A DNA stretch of 64,000 nucleotides, from positions 372,001 through 436,000 of the forward strand of contig CAVSKI010000011.1 of NCBI GenBank assembly GCA_963728495.1, read 5' to 3'. The position numbers and the translations under genes were made by a program. The DNA comes from JACVRW01 sp963728495 (GTDB taxonomy: Bacteria; Actinomycetota; Thermoleophilia; Solirubrobacterales; Thermoleophilaceae). Each line of letters opens with the position of its first letter. Positions within the stretch are counted from its first letter, which is position 1. A model generated the notes under the pieces. That model had not been told where the DNA came from. It saw only the letters and a list, made by a program, of their open reading frames with translations, and searched no databases. Below are positions 1 to 9,077 of the stretch, piece by piece.

Positions 1-673
1 TCGGCTTCTGGACGTCGATGTCGGCGGCGTCCATGATGATCGAGTCACCGCTGTGCTGGACGTCACGGATCGCGAGCTGATGCTCGCGGATGTCGCGCAA
101 TTCCCGGGGCAGCAGTCGCTTCAGGCCGTCGACCACCAGCAGGCCCGACATGCCACCCATCACCTGCTCCTCGGTGAGCCCGTGCAGGTGCACGTGGTAC
201 CAGTAGGTGCCGGGCGAGTGATCGGTGGGGACATCGACGATCGACTTGACGGTCTGCCCGGGCCGGAACACCCGGAACACGTTGTCCGAGCGTCCCCGCG
301 GTGACACGTGCATCCCGTGGTAGTGGATGTTCGTGCGCTCGCTGGTGGCGTTGCGGATCGTCGCCTCGATGCTGTCTCCGGGCCGCACGTGGAGGGTCGG
401 CCCGATGAGGCGGCCGTTGAACGGCTGGGCCTCGATGCGCGAGCCGGAGACGGTGATGGCGTGCCGGCGCGCGTTGAGATCCACCCTCAGCACGCCGTCG
501 CGGCTGTACAGCTGGACGGGCTCCTTCAACGGCCGGCCGGCTTTCGGCTCCCACTCCGAGGGTCCCTGGGCGTCTACCCTCAGCGCCGCCACGGCGATCG
601 CCAGGAGAACGGCCAGGGCTGTGGCGATCATGACCACGCGGGGGAGCGTGAGTCCTTGGGGGCGGTGGAGCAT
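1..673 (-). CDS. Multicopper oxidase, N-terminal part (cut by window edge)
   Basis: The gene runs off the left end of the window; 224 codons are visible. An N-terminal hydrophobic segment (about residues 10-33) follows a short basic stretch, so the protein is probably exported or membrane-anchored. The first cupredoxin domain carries two type 2/3 copper motifs, NIHYHGMH and TYWYHVHLHG, as in laccase-like and copper nitrite reductase-like multicopper oxidases. The ATG at 673 has a GAGAGG ribosome site just upstream. The C-terminal copper sites lie outside the window, so laccase, bilirubin-oxidase-like and nitrite reductase types cannot be separated. It is transcribed in the same direction as the amine oxidase operon, 107 bp downstream of that operon's last gene. 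Confidence 0.85.
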   Translation of the reverse strand, partial: MLHRPQGLTLPRVVMIATALAVLLAIAVAALRVDAQGPSEWEPKAGRPLKEPVQLYSRDGVLRVDLNARRHAITVSGSRIEAQPFNGRLIGPTLHVRPGDSIEATIRNATSERTNIHYHGMHVSPRGRSDNVFRVFRPGQTVKSIVDVPTDHSPGTYWYHVHLHGLTEEQVMGGMSGLLVVDGLKRLLPRELRDIREHQLAIRDVQHSGDSIIMDAADIDVQKP

Positions 674-780
674 CGAAACCTCTCAGGGGGCGGGAAACGA
701 GGTTGCACCCCAAATCATCGGCCCCCACGGGCTCGCCCTTTAGCGCCGAAAGGTTCAGCCGCCGGGCGAGGGTGTCCGGC

Positions 781-2229
781 TCAGCCCTCGAGCGCGGACA
801 TCACGTGCTTGACGCGCGTGTACTCCTCCAGCGAGTACATCGACAGGTCCTTGCCGTAGCCCGACTGCTTGAAGCCGCCGTGCGGCATCTCGGCCACCAG
901 CGGGATATGGCAGTTGATCCACACGCAGCCGAAGTCGAGCGCCCGTGACACGCGCAGGGCGCGCTTGTGGTTGCTCGTCCAGACGCTGGACGCGAGGCCG
1001 TACTCGGTGCCGTTGGCCCAACGCAGCGCCTCGTCCTCGTCGGAGAACGACTGCACGGTGATCACCGGACCGAAGATCTCGGTGGTGGCCATCTCGTCGG
1101 ACGTCTTCAGGCCTCCGATGACCGTCGGGGAGTAGAAGTACCCTTCGTCGCCGGCCCGCTCGCCGCCCACCATCACCTGGGCGTTGCCCGGGGCGCGGTC
1201 CACGAGCCCGCTCACGTGCTCCATCTGGTTCGCGTTGTTGAGCGGCGGGATGTAGAAATCCTCCGAGTCTTCCTGCTCGTCCTTCGACAACTTCACGTCG
1301 CCGGCCTGCTCGACCAGAGCGGCGGCCAGATCTTCTTGCACGCGCTCGTTGGCCAGCACGCGCGTGGCCGCCGTGCAGTCCTGGCCGGCGTTGAAGTAAC
1401 CGGCCACGGCGATGTTCTCTGCCGCATCGGCAAGGTCGGCGTCGTCGAGGACGATCACCGGCGCCTTGCCCCCGAGCTCGAGGTGCACTCGCTTGACCGT
1501 GTCGGCCGCCGCCTTGGCCACCGCCTTGCCGGCTCCGATGCTGCCGGTGATGGAGACCATCTGCGGGATCGCGTGGCTCACCACCCCCGCGCCCGTGTCG
1601 CGGTCTCCGCAGACCACGTTGAACACCCCGGGGGGCAGGATCTCGCCGAACAGCTCGGCCATCTTCAGCGTGCTGGCCGGCGTGGTGTCGGAGGGCTTGA
1701 GCACCAGCGTGTTGCCCGCTGCGAGAGCGGGGGCGAACTTCCACACGGCCATCATCATCGGGTAGTTCCAGGGCGTGACCGATCCGATCACGCCGACCGG
1801 CTCGCGCCGAATCCAGGAGGTGAAGCCCTCCATGTACTCCGTCGACCCCTTGCCCTCGAGCATGCGCGCGGCGCCCGCGAAGAAGCGGATCTGGTCGCAC
1901 ATGGGGGGGATCTCCTCGCTGAGGGTCAGCCCCTTGGGCTTGCCGGTGTTCTCGGCCTCGATGTCCACCAGCTCCTCGGCGTTCTCCTCGATGGCGTCGG
2001 CCATCTTCAGCAGGGAGGTCATCCGGTCGCCGGGCGTGCTGTCGCGCCAGCCGCCCTCGAAGGCCGCCTGGGCCGCCTTCATGGCGGTGTCGATGTCGGC
2101 CTCGCGCGAGGCCGGGGAGGTGGCGTAGACCTGACCCGTTGACGGGTTGACGATGTCGAGGGTCTCGCCGTTGCTCGGCGCCGTGAACTCGCCGTTGATG
2201 AAGTTGGACAGTTCGCGCACGTCGGCCAT
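781..2229 (-). CDS. Aldehyde dehydrogenase, gamma-aminobutyraldehyde dehydrogenase type
   Basis: A 482-residue NAD(P)-dependent aldehyde dehydrogenase of usual length. Visible motifs are the Rossmann segment with TPWNYP (152-157), the general base Glu251 in LELGGKAP, the catalytic Cys285 in AGQDCTAATR and the C-terminal IFGPV. The overall sequence resembles the PatD/YdcW group, which oxidises 4-aminobutanal to GABA in putrescine breakdown. A strong GAGGAG site precedes the ATG. It is the last gene of the leftward operon whose first gene is a copper amine oxidase, so the aldehyde made by that enzyme is the natural substrate. The family is certain; the exact aldehyde is inferred from context. 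Confidence 0.88.
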   Translation of the reverse strand: MADVRELSNFINGEFTAPSNGETLDIVNPSTGQVYATSPASREADIDTAMKAAQAAFEGGWRDSTPGDRMTSLLKMADAIEENAEELVDIEAENTGKPKGLTLSEEIPPMCDQIRFFAGAARMLEGKGSTEYMEGFTSWIRREPVGVIGSVTPWNYPMMMAVWKFAPALAAGNTLVLKPSDTTPASTLKMAELFGEILPPGVFNVVCGDRDTGAGVVSHAIPQMVSITGSIGAGKAVAKAAADTVKRVHLELGGKAPVIVLDDADLADAAENIAVAGYFNAGQDCTAATRVLANERVQEDLAAALVEQAGDVKLSKDEQEDSEDFYIPPLNNANQMEHVSGLVDRAPGNAQVMVGGERAGDEGYFYSPTVIGGLKTSDEMATTEIFGPVITVQSFSDEDEALRWANGTEYGLASSVWTSNHKRALRVSRALDFGCVWINCHIPLVAEMPHGGFKQSGYGKDLSMYSLEEYTRVKHVMSALEG

Positions 2230-2249
2230 CGGTTCTCCTCGTTGGTTGT

Positions 2250-3425
2250 TTAGGCGGCTTGGCGTTCTTCGGTGAAGCTCTCGGTGAACGTGCCCTCCCG
2301 GAAGGAGTCAAAGGACTGCTCCCAGGTGCGCTCCGGCCAGCGATACTCGGCTCTGCCCTCGGCGGGGTAGTAGGCCGCGGTGTAGATCGTGCCCATCCCG
2401 GTCGAGTGGGCCGTGCTGCGCAGCGGCGGCTCCAGGAACGCACCGATGAAGCGGTCGCGGCTCACGTCGGGCTGCTTGAGCAGCTCGAGCACGTACTGCT
2501 CGCGCTCGAGCGTGCGCACTGCGCGCGCGTACTCGGGCCAGTCGTCCTCGCGCTGGTGGTTGGTGGCCGCGGGCACATCCTTGAAGTCCGGCTTACGGTC
2601 GGGGCTCAGGCACACGGTCACGTAGTCTCCCGTCTTGTCGAGCACGGTGACGTTCTGGGCTGCGTGCACCGGTACCCGCTCCAGCACCTCGCGCGCCTCG
2701 GCCACCGTCTCGCACACCTCCAGGACGTAGCGAATCACGAGCGGAATGCCGAAGCCGTCGCCGACCGCGGTGCGTCCCCCGAAGGTAAGCGAGGCGGCGA
2801 GGCCGGCGTCGTTGATGCCGTCGAGCAGCCCCCAGAGGCAGTCGCTCATCCCGATCACCCGCCGGCCGGTCCAGGCGGTGGAGACGATGATGCCCTCGGC
2901 GCGCGAGGCCGGGTAGTCGTAGTTGCGGACCAGAACGGGATCGTGCTCGCGGTTCCAGGCGCCCTGCGAGCAGCCCACGATGAAGCCGGGCGGTCGGTAG
3001 AGCGACAGAAAGCGGGCGGCCATCTCGTCGCCTTCGGCCAGCTCCACCAGGCGCTCGTAGGTCGGCACCAGCTCGGGCATGTGCTGGCGCAGCTTGGCCT
3101 TGCAGGTGTCGAGATCGGGCCGGGCCGATTCGCCCTCCTTCAGGTACCAGCCGCGGTAGGCGGGCCACATCTCGCGAAAGGAGCGGCGCCACTTCTCGCC
3201 CGGCTCGCGCTCCTCGATGGCCTCGAAGGTCAGCCACTCCCCGTCGGGAGCGGGCGGGGCCTGGGACGGCCGCGAGCGGTGGTCGGGGAGCAGGTCGAGC
3301 TCGTGCTTGACCTCGTCCCAGACCGGCTTCCAGTAACGGTCGATCGCGTCGGTGGCCACCTTGGGCAAGCCGAGTGACTTGACCCATTCTGGGAGCTCCG
3401 TGAGGTTGGGCTGGGATGACGACAT
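2250..3425 (-). CDS. C45-family N-terminal-nucleophile acyltransferase/hydrolase
   Basis: 391 residues. A segment of about 150 residues precedes GCSQGAW, where Cys152 would become the N-terminal nucleophile after self-cleavage. It is followed by LVRNYDYP and LLDGINDAG, the pattern of the C45 family (acyl-CoA:6-aminopenicillanate acyltransferase-like, linear amide C-N hydrolases). The natural substrate of bacterial members is mostly unknown. Amide formation or hydrolysis on an amine fits its place between the M20 deacylase and the aldehyde dehydrogenase. The start at 3425 lies 5 bp beyond the stop of the upstream gene. In-frame sequence further upstream overlaps that gene and is not thought to be coding. 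Confidence 0.8.
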   Translation of the reverse strand: MSSSQPNLTELPEWVKSLGLPKVATDAIDRYWKPVWDEVKHELDLLPDHRSRPSQAPPAPDGEWLTFEAIEEREPGEKWRRSFREMWPAYRGWYLKEGESARPDLDTCKAKLRQHMPELVPTYERLVELAEGDEMAARFLSLYRPPGFIVGCSQGAWNREHDPVLVRNYDYPASRAEGIIVSTAWTGRRVIGMSDCLWGLLDGINDAGLAASLTFGGRTAVGDGFGIPLVIRYVLEVCETVAEAREVLERVPVHAAQNVTVLDKTGDYVTVCLSPDRKPDFKDVPAATNHQREDDWPEYARAVRTLEREQYVLELLKQPDVSRDRFIGAFLEPPLRSTAHSTGMGTIYTAAYYPAEGRAEYRWPERTWEQSFDSFREGTFTESFTEERQAA

Positions 3426-3430
3426 CGCAG

Positions 3431-4702
3431 CTACGGTAGCGCCGCCAGCCCGCACCAGTCCCCGATGAACAGGCCGAGCACCTGGGCCGTCTCTGTCACC
3501 GAGGGCAGGTATACGCGCTCGTCGACTCCGTGGATGCTCTCGCCGTGGGGGCCGAAGCACACGGCGGGCGTGTCGCCGTAGAGGCCGAAGGCGCGGGCGT
3601 CGGTGGTGGCGGTGGAGGCGAACACCGGCGGAGCCTCGCCGGTCAGCCGCTCACGGGCCCCGGCCAGAGTTTCGATCAGCGGGGCTTCTGTTTCGAGTGT
3701 GTAGCCGCGACAGGCAAAGCCGTCGTATTCGACCTCCACCCCGAAGCCGGCGAGCGCGGGGTCTTCGGAGGCGGCCGCCACCGTCTCCTGCACGCGGCGC
3801 TTGAGCTCCTCCGGATCCTCGTCGGGAAACAGGGCCAGGCGGAAGTGCGTGACGCTCTCGCCGGCCACGGTGGAGGGCCAGTCGCCGCCGCGGATCTTGC
3901 CCACGTTCAGGTTGATGGGGTGGGGGTAGCCGTCGTAGGGGGCGGGCGGGTCCTGGTTGAGCTCGCCCTCGAGCTCGCGCAGCGCTCGCACGATCGGGAA
4001 GGTGGCCTCGATCGCGTTCTGTCCCTCGGGAGCATCTCCCGCGTGGGCGGGACGCCCGGCGATCCGGACCGAGAACCACAGGACCCCCACCTGGGAGTGC
4101 TGGATGCCGCCGCTGGTGGGCTCGGTGACCACGGCCGCGTCCGCGGTGTGCCCGGCCTGCACGCAGGCCAGCGCGCCGTTGCCGGTGCATTCCTCCTCGA
4201 CCACGCACTGCAGCTGCACCAGCGCGCACGGCCTGCACCCAAGCGCGACCAGCCCTCGCACGGCGCCGACGAAGGCCACCAGGCCGGCCTTCATGTCGCC
4301 TGCGCCGCGGCCGTAGAGCCAATCGCCATCGCGGCGAGCCGTAAACGGGGGAGAGGCCCACATCGTGGTGGGTTCCGGGCTGACCACGTCGATGTGCCCG
4401 TTCAGCACCAGAGAGCGCCCGTCGGCCGGCTCAACGGGCTCCCAATTCGCCACTACGTTGGCCTTGTCGGCTACTTCCCAGCTGAAGGCGGAGGCTCCAG
4501 GGTGGTCCCGCAGCGCGTCGGCATCCAGCGGCACGTCGAACGGTGCGAGCCCGATTTCGGAGAACGCCTCGCGGATGATCTGCTGGCCGCGCATCTCCTC
4601 GCCCGGCAGGGTGGGCGCCTCGACCAGGCGCGCGAGCAGATTTTCCATCGCCGGCGCCTCCGCGGCGATCGCGGCCGAGATCCCGTCGTCCGTGGGCTTC
4701 AC
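3431..4702 (-). CDS. M20-family deacylase (ArgE/DapE type)
   Basis: 423 residues from a GTG start that overlaps the stop of the amine oxidase gene in a GTGA, implying translational coupling. Zinc ligands and catalytic residues of M20 metallohydrolases are present: NGHIDVV (His103, Asp105), GRGAGDMKAG (Asp136, bridging), VVEEECTGNG (catalytic Glu170, metal Glu171), TEPTSG, and a C-terminal HGESIHGVDE with the last ligand histidine. A dimerisation domain sits in the middle. These enzymes remove acyl groups from amino acids or amines; in this operon an N-acylated amine or amino acid is a likely substrate. The substrate cannot be read from sequence. Confidence 0.88.
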   Translation of the reverse strand: MKPTDDGISAAIAAEAPAMENLLARLVEAPTLPGEEMRGQQIIREAFSEIGLAPFDVPLDADALRDHPGASAFSWEVADKANVVANWEPVEPADGRSLVLNGHIDVVSPEPTTMWASPPFTARRDGDWLYGRGAGDMKAGLVAFVGAVRGLVALGCRPCALVQLQCVVEEECTGNGALACVQAGHTADAAVVTEPTSGGIQHSQVGVLWFSVRIAGRPAHAGDAPEGQNAIEATFPIVRALRELEGELNQDPPAPYDGYPHPINLNVGKIRGGDWPSTVAGESVTHFRLALFPDEDPEELKRRVQETVAAASEDPALAGFGVEVEYDGFACRGYTLETEAPLIETLAGARERLTGEAPPVFASTATTDARAFGLYGDTPAVCFGPHGESIHGVDERVYLPSVTETAQVLGLFIGDWCGLAALP

Positions 4703-6570
4703 GAGGGAGGCACGTCCAGCGCGGGGTTGCGATCGAAGAAGCCGACCGGCTTGAGCCAGAAGGACACGGTGTCCACTGGCATCACCGGCCAGTCCTCGGG
4801 GCGCGTGACGTGGTGCAGCCCGAACACGTACCAGAGCACCACATCGGTGTCCTCGATCGGGCGGTTCTGCTCGGTCCAGGCGGGCAGGCCGGCGTCGGCC
4901 TCGGCCTGCACGGGGAACTCGCCGCAGGGCCAGCGCTCGTGCTCGGAGTAGGGCGTGACCCACAACGTGTGGCCGATCACCTGTGCGCGGCGAAACACGG
5001 GCGAGGAGGGATCCATCATGGCCGGAAAGGCGCCACCGGGCACGAGCTTGTAGCCCACCGGCGTGCCCAGGCGGTTGGGCGAGCTGTCGTTCACGACCTT
5101 CCACGCGCGCTGGGTGTGCCAGTCGTAGTCCTGCTTGCCCTCCTCCTCGGTGCGCAGCGGCGTCGAGCGCTGCACGATCCCCAGGCCGTCGGGGTTCTCG
5201 GGCCCGATCGGCAGCGCCTCGGACTCGGTCATGTGCACGGTGTTGGCCTCACCGTCGATATCGAGATCGAGCCGGGCCACGAGGAAGTGCTGGTGCATTG
5301 GGGCGTAGGTGCGCTCGTCGACGAGCGTCCCGTAGGGCGGCTGCTCGCCCTCCGGGAAGCTGGTGGTGACCATGATCCCGGTGGCCCGCACCTCGCATTC
5401 GATGTTGCCGTCCTGGTAGAAGCGCCAGTAGACGAGGTACTCGTAGTTGGCCACGGTGGCGTGGAAGGAGACCACGAGCCGCCGGGAGCGGCGCACCTCG
5501 GCGCCGGCCGCCGGATCGACGTGCTTCCACAGCACCGCGTCGTCTTCCTCGTGGATGCAGATCGCGTTCTTGACCGTGCGCGGCTCGCCCTTGGAGTCGT
5601 GCAGCACGGCGTCGAGGTAGGTGATCTCGCCCAGGCAGTCGCAGCCGAGCTCGAGCGAGGTGGTCATGAATCCCAGCCCCCACTCGCCGATGTCGAACGC
5701 GGTGCGGCGCATGTGGTCGGCGGTCGGGTCGCGGTAGGGGACGATCATCTCGGCGAACGACATGCGGTGGGCCACGGGCCGCACCCGGCCGTCGTCCTCG
5801 TAGCCCAGCCTGTGAATTACCAGGCCCTCGCGGGGATTGAACCCGAGCCGCATCGACCAGCGCTCCCACTCGAGCCCGTTGCCGTCGAGCGCGAAGGACA
5901 CGCCCTCGGGCTGGGAGATGTGCAACGGCTTGAGGCCCGTGCGCTGCTCCTGCCCGGGCACGAGGGCGGGCACGTACTCGCCCATCGTCTTGGGCCGCTC
6001 GCCCACGAACTCCTCCTCGATGTCCAGCAGCTCCATCGAGTTCACGTCCACCACGAAGGTGAGCCCGCTCAGCGGATTGGCGTAGGGGTTGGACGTCTTC
6101 GAGTCGCGCACCCAGACGTCGGTCCAGCCCACCCGACGGCCGTGGTAGCGCTTGTCCACCAGATGCGCGCCGTAGGCCCAGGTGTCGAAGAGGACGAGGT
6201 CGAGGTCGTGTATGCCGTAGCGCGCCAGCGCCTCGACCACGCGCGGCTCGCTCGCGAGCGCCTCGTTGCACTCGTAGAACTCGTCCTCGGTGAAGTTGGC
6301 CTGCTCGCCCGGCCGGTGCTCCCAGCTGAGCACCGAGTCGTGGCTGAGCGAGACGCGCGCCTTGTAGGTCTGGCCGTCATCGCGGTTCCAACAGGTCACG
6401 AGCGCTTCGCGTGGAGGCCGTTCGCTCCCCGCCAGCGCCGGCTTCGACGGCTCGCCCAGCTCGATGATGCCGAAGCGCCAGCGCGGCGGCTCCACCTGCC
6501 GGTCGCGCCGCAGGATGGCCACGACCTCGCGTATCTCTTGGGCCGAAAGGGGATCGAGCGGATGGGTCAT
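4699..6570 (-). CDS. Copper amine oxidase (primary-amine oxidase)
   Basis: A 623-residue topaquinone enzyme that oxidises primary amines to aldehydes, releasing ammonia and hydrogen peroxide. The cofactor motif is NYEY with Tyr376 as topaquinone precursor. The catalytic base is Asp293 in AFDIGEWG. Copper ligands are His426 and His428 in MHQHFL and a later His in FGLHH (586/587). Length and layout match the Arthrobacter-type enzyme. No signal peptide is seen, so it is probably cytoplasmic. It heads the leftward operon and is only 38 bp from the divergently transcribed ATP-grasp gene. Together with the dehydrogenase and ureohydrolase this suggests breakdown of agmatine, putrescine or a similar amine. 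Confidence 0.93.
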   Translation of the reverse strand: MTHPLDPLSAQEIREVVAILRRDRQVEPPRWRFGIIELGEPSKPALAGSERPPREALVTCWNRDDGQTYKARVSLSHDSVLSWEHRPGEQANFTEDEFYECNEALASEPRVVEALARYGIHDLDLVLFDTWAYGAHLVDKRYHGRRVGWTDVWVRDSKTSNPYANPLSGLTFVVDVNSMELLDIEEEFVGERPKTMGEYVPALVPGQEQRTGLKPLHISQPEGVSFALDGNGLEWERWSMRLGFNPREGLVIHRLGYEDDGRVRPVAHRMSFAEMIVPYRDPTADHMRRTAFDIGEWGLGFMTTSLELGCDCLGEITYLDAVLHDSKGEPRTVKNAICIHEEDDAVLWKHVDPAAGAEVRRSRRLVVSFHATVANYEYLVYWRFYQDGNIECEVRATGIMVTTSFPEGEQPPYGTLVDERTYAPMHQHFLVARLDLDIDGEANTVHMTESEALPIGPENPDGLGIVQRSTPLRTEEEGKQDYDWHTQRAWKVVNDSSPNRLGTPVGYKLVPGGAFPAMMDPSSPVFRRAQVIGHTLWVTPYSEHERWPCGEFPVQAEADAGLPAWTEQNRPIEDTDVVLWYVFGLHHVTRPEDWPVMPVDTVSFWLKPVGFFDRNPALDVPPS

Positions 6571-6592
6571 CGGCCGGGCAGCCTATCCGTCA

Positions 6593-6598
6593 TACAAT
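6593..6598 (+). promoter_or_regulatory. Probable -10 element (TACAAT), leaderless start for the ATP-grasp gene
   Basis: TACAAT lies 10 bp before the ATG at 6609, so transcription would begin within a few bases of the start codon. No Shine-Dalgarno sequence is present in the gap. No convincing -35 element was found, so this is a moderate call. Confidence 0.45.
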
Positions 6599-6608
6599 CG
6601 GCGCGGCC

Positions 6609-8057
6609 ATGGCCGAGACAAAGACTCTGCGCGGTATCTCCGAGATCCGGGGCTTCTTTCGCACCAACGAAACGCCCATCCATTTCATCTCGCCCACCGC
6701 GTTCAACCTGCTCGGCATCGACCGCTGGGTGCGCAACTTCTTCTTCGTCAACTACTTCGACTCGTTCGAGGGCAGCCATCCGCGCGTATCGGTTCCCGAG
6801 CAGCACCCGCATCCCGAGTTCGAGTCCAGCGAGGACATCTGCCACTACCTGCTCACTCACGACCAGGTGCTCGATCTCGTGCGCTCGCACGGGCCCGGCG
6901 GGAAGGCGGTGTTCGTCTTCTTCGACGAGGAGACCGAGACGCTGGCCTCGAAGGCCGGCCTGGAGGTGGCCTTGCCCTCCGCGGAGCTGCGCCACCGCCT
7001 CGACTCGAAGATCGTGACGACCCAGCTCGGCGACGACGCGGGCGTCCCGAGCGTGCCCAACGTGCTGGGTCACGCCGAGAGCTACGAGGAGCTGCTCGCC
7101 CTCGCCGCGGAGGCCGGCCTGGGTGACGAGCTGGTGGTGCAGACGCCGTACGGCGACTCCGGCAAGACGACCTTCTTCGTGGATTCGCAGGACGACTGGG
7201 AGGACAACGCGAAGGAGATGTCGCGCCAAGAGCTCAAGGTCATGAGGCGCATCAATCCGCGCGCGCTGGCGGTGGAGGCCTGCCTCACACGCCACGGCAC
7301 CCTGGTGGGCCCGCTGATGAGCGACCTCACCGGCCACCCCGAGCTGACGCCCTACCAGGGTGGCTGGTGCGGTAACGACATCTCCCCCGACGTGGTCTCG
7401 CCGGACCTGCGCGAGCGCGCGCGGGAGCTGACTCGCAAGCTGGGCGACCGGCTGGCCCAGGAGGGCTACCGCGGCTGCGTGTGCGTCGACTATCTCGTGG
7501 ACGCCGACGCCGGCGAGCTCTACCTGGGCGAGCTCAACCCGCGCCTGAGCGGGATCAGCTCGATGACCAACGTGAGCGCTAGCGCCTACGCCGACATGCC
7601 GCTCTTCCTCTTTCACCTACTCGAGTACCTGGACGTCGACTACGACATCGACATCGACGACATCAACCGGCGCTGGTCGGGTCACGCCGAGACCGACGTC
7701 TGGAGCCAGCTGGTGCTCAAGGAGCCCGATGAGTCGGTGGAGCTGCTCACGGCCGCGCCCCGGACCGGCATCTGGCGGCTTGGAGACCAGCCGGGCGAGA
7801 TCGCCTTCAGCCGCTGGGGCAACGATTGGCACAGCCTCCACGACGAGACCGAGGGGTTCTACCTGCGCGTGCTCGCGGCGGGGGACTACCGCTACAAGGG
7901 CGCCGATCTCGGCATTCTCGTCACGCGCGCTCGCATGCAGACCGAGCGACAACGAGCTGACAAGCACTGCCGTGACTGGATCGAGGCGATCCGCTCGCAG
8001 TTCGCCGGCACGGCGATTGATGGCCCCGCGGCAGTTGGCGCACTCGCCTTAAAGTGA
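6609..8057 (+). CDS. ATP-grasp ligase (annotated in relatives as biotin carboxylase-like)
   Basis: 482 residues with an ATP-grasp fold. VVQTPYGDSGKTTFF carries the nucleotide-binding lysine, and the metal-binding end is CVDYLVDA...LGELNPRLSG with the Glu-Asn pair. No biotin carboxyl carrier or carboxyltransferase gene is nearby. A carboxylate-amine ligase role, joining an acid to an amine with ATP, is therefore as likely as carboxylation. It diverges from the amine oxidase operon and overlaps the ureohydrolase gene by GTGA, so these two are co-translated. The substrate is unknown; conjugation of an amine or guanidino compound is an inference from neighbours. Confidence 0.8.
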   Translation: MAETKTLRGISEIRGFFRTNETPIHFISPTAFNLLGIDRWVRNFFFVNYFDSFEGSHPRVSVPEQHPHPEFESSEDICHYLLTHDQVLDLVRSHGPGGKAVFVFFDEETETLASKAGLEVALPSAELRHRLDSKIVTTQLGDDAGVPSVPNVLGHAESYEELLALAAEAGLGDELVVQTPYGDSGKTTFFVDSQDDWEDNAKEMSRQELKVMRRINPRALAVEACLTRHGTLVGPLMSDLTGHPELTPYQGGWCGNDISPDVVSPDLRERARELTRKLGDRLAQEGYRGCVCVDYLVDADAGELYLGELNPRLSGISSMTNVSASAYADMPLFLFHLLEYLDVDYDIDIDDINRRWSGHAETDVWSQLVLKEPDESVELLTAAPRTGIWRLGDQPGEIAFSRWGNDWHSLHDETEGFYLRVLAAGDYRYKGADLGILVTRARMQTERQRADKHCRDWIEAIRSQFAGTAIDGPAAVGALALK

Positions 8058-9028
8058 TCGATCCCCTCAACCGCTGGTCTGCGCTCGGCGAGAAGCCCGA
8101 CTACGCCGGCCTGCTCACCTTCGCCGGCTGCCCGTACACCGAGGACGCCGCCGAGCTGTCGGACGTCGACGTGGCGATCGTGGGAGCGCCGATGGACGAC
8201 CTCGTGTCCGACCGGCCCGGCACGAGCTTCGCGCCGCGGGCGATCCGCGCGGCGAGCAGCCCTCCCGGTACCCATCTGGAGGCCGGGGTGGACGCTTTCG
8301 CGGAGCTTCGGGTGGTGGACTTCGGCGACGCGGCGGTGCTACCGGGCGACCCCCGTCGCTCGCACGCGGCCATCGAGGCGCTGGTGGGCGAGGTGCTCGC
8401 CGCCGGAGCCATGCCCATAGTCCTGGGCGGCGACCACTCGGTCACCGAGCCCAGCGTGCGCGCTTGCGTGGCCGCGAGCGGCCCGGTCGGGGTGGTGCAT
8501 TTCGACACGCACACGGACACAGGCGAGGAGGTGTTCGGGGTGAAGTTCTCTCACGGGACGTTCATGCGCAGCCTCGTGGAAGACGGACAGGTGGACGGCG
8601 GGCGGTACGCGCAGGTCGGCCTGCGCGGCTACTGGCCCGGGGAGCGCGAGTTCGCCTGGCAGGCGGAGCGAGGTATCACGAGCCTCTTCATGCACCACGT
8701 TCGCGATCTCGGGATGGAGGAGGTGGTGGCCCGCGCACTGGAGGCGGTGGGCCAGGGACCCGCCTATCTCACTGTGGACGTTGACGTGTTGGACCCGGCC
8801 TTCGTCCCCGGAACCGGCACGCCCGAGCCCGGCGGCCTCACCTCCGCCGACCTGCTGTGGGCCGTGCGCGAGGTGGCGCAGCGCCTCGAGCTGGTGGGCG
8901 CCGACATGGTCGAGGTGATCCCCAGTTGGGTGGGCACGAACGATTCTTCGGCACTCGTGGCCGACCGCATCGTGCGCGAGATTCTCACCGGGGTCGCCAT
9001 GCGCCGGTTGCAGCACCCAAGCGTGTAG
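8054..9028 (+). CDS. Agmatinase-family ureohydrolase
   Basis: 324 residues starting at a GTG that overlaps the previous stop. The binuclear manganese motifs of arginase/agmatinase enzymes are all present: GGDHS, FDTHTDTG (in place of the more usual FDAHxD), and TVDVDVLDPAFVPGTGTPEPGG. Such enzymes split urea from agmatine, guanidinobutyrate, guanidinopropionate or related compounds. With the copper amine oxidase and aminobutyraldehyde dehydrogenase next door, agmatine to putrescine to 4-aminobutanal to GABA is the simplest route. Guanidino-acid substrates cannot be excluded. Confidence 0.9.
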   Translation: MIDPLNRWSALGEKPDYAGLLTFAGCPYTEDAAELSDVDVAIVGAPMDDLVSDRPGTSFAPRAIRAASSPPGTHLEAGVDAFAELRVVDFGDAAVLPGDPRRSHAAIEALVGEVLAAGAMPIVLGGDHSVTEPSVRACVAASGPVGVVHFDTHTDTGEEVFGVKFSHGTFMRSLVEDGQVDGGRYAQVGLRGYWPGEREFAWQAERGITSLFMHHVRDLGMEEVVARALEAVGQGPAYLTVDVDVLDPAFVPGTGTPEPGGLTSADLLWAVREVAQRLELVGADMVEVIPSWVGTNDSSALVADRIVREILTGVAMRRLQHPSV

Positions 9029-9077
9029 CGTCGACACGCGGCGGATTCGAAATCAACCGTCTAGGGTCTTGGGAATC

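Noticed and set aside
967..2142. Long plus-strand reading frame opposite the aldehyde dehydrogenase
   Set aside because: Antisense shadow of a well-supported gene; His/Arg/Gly-rich composition and no recognisable domain.
4810..7017. Very long plus-strand frame of over 700 codons opposite the amine oxidase
   Set aside because: It is a reverse-frame artefact of high GC; both the amine oxidase and the ATP-grasp gene beneath it carry full motif sets.
9069..9077. Upstream TTG as the start of the 115-residue membrane protein
   Set aside because: The ATG three codons later is a better initiator and no conserved sequence is lost.
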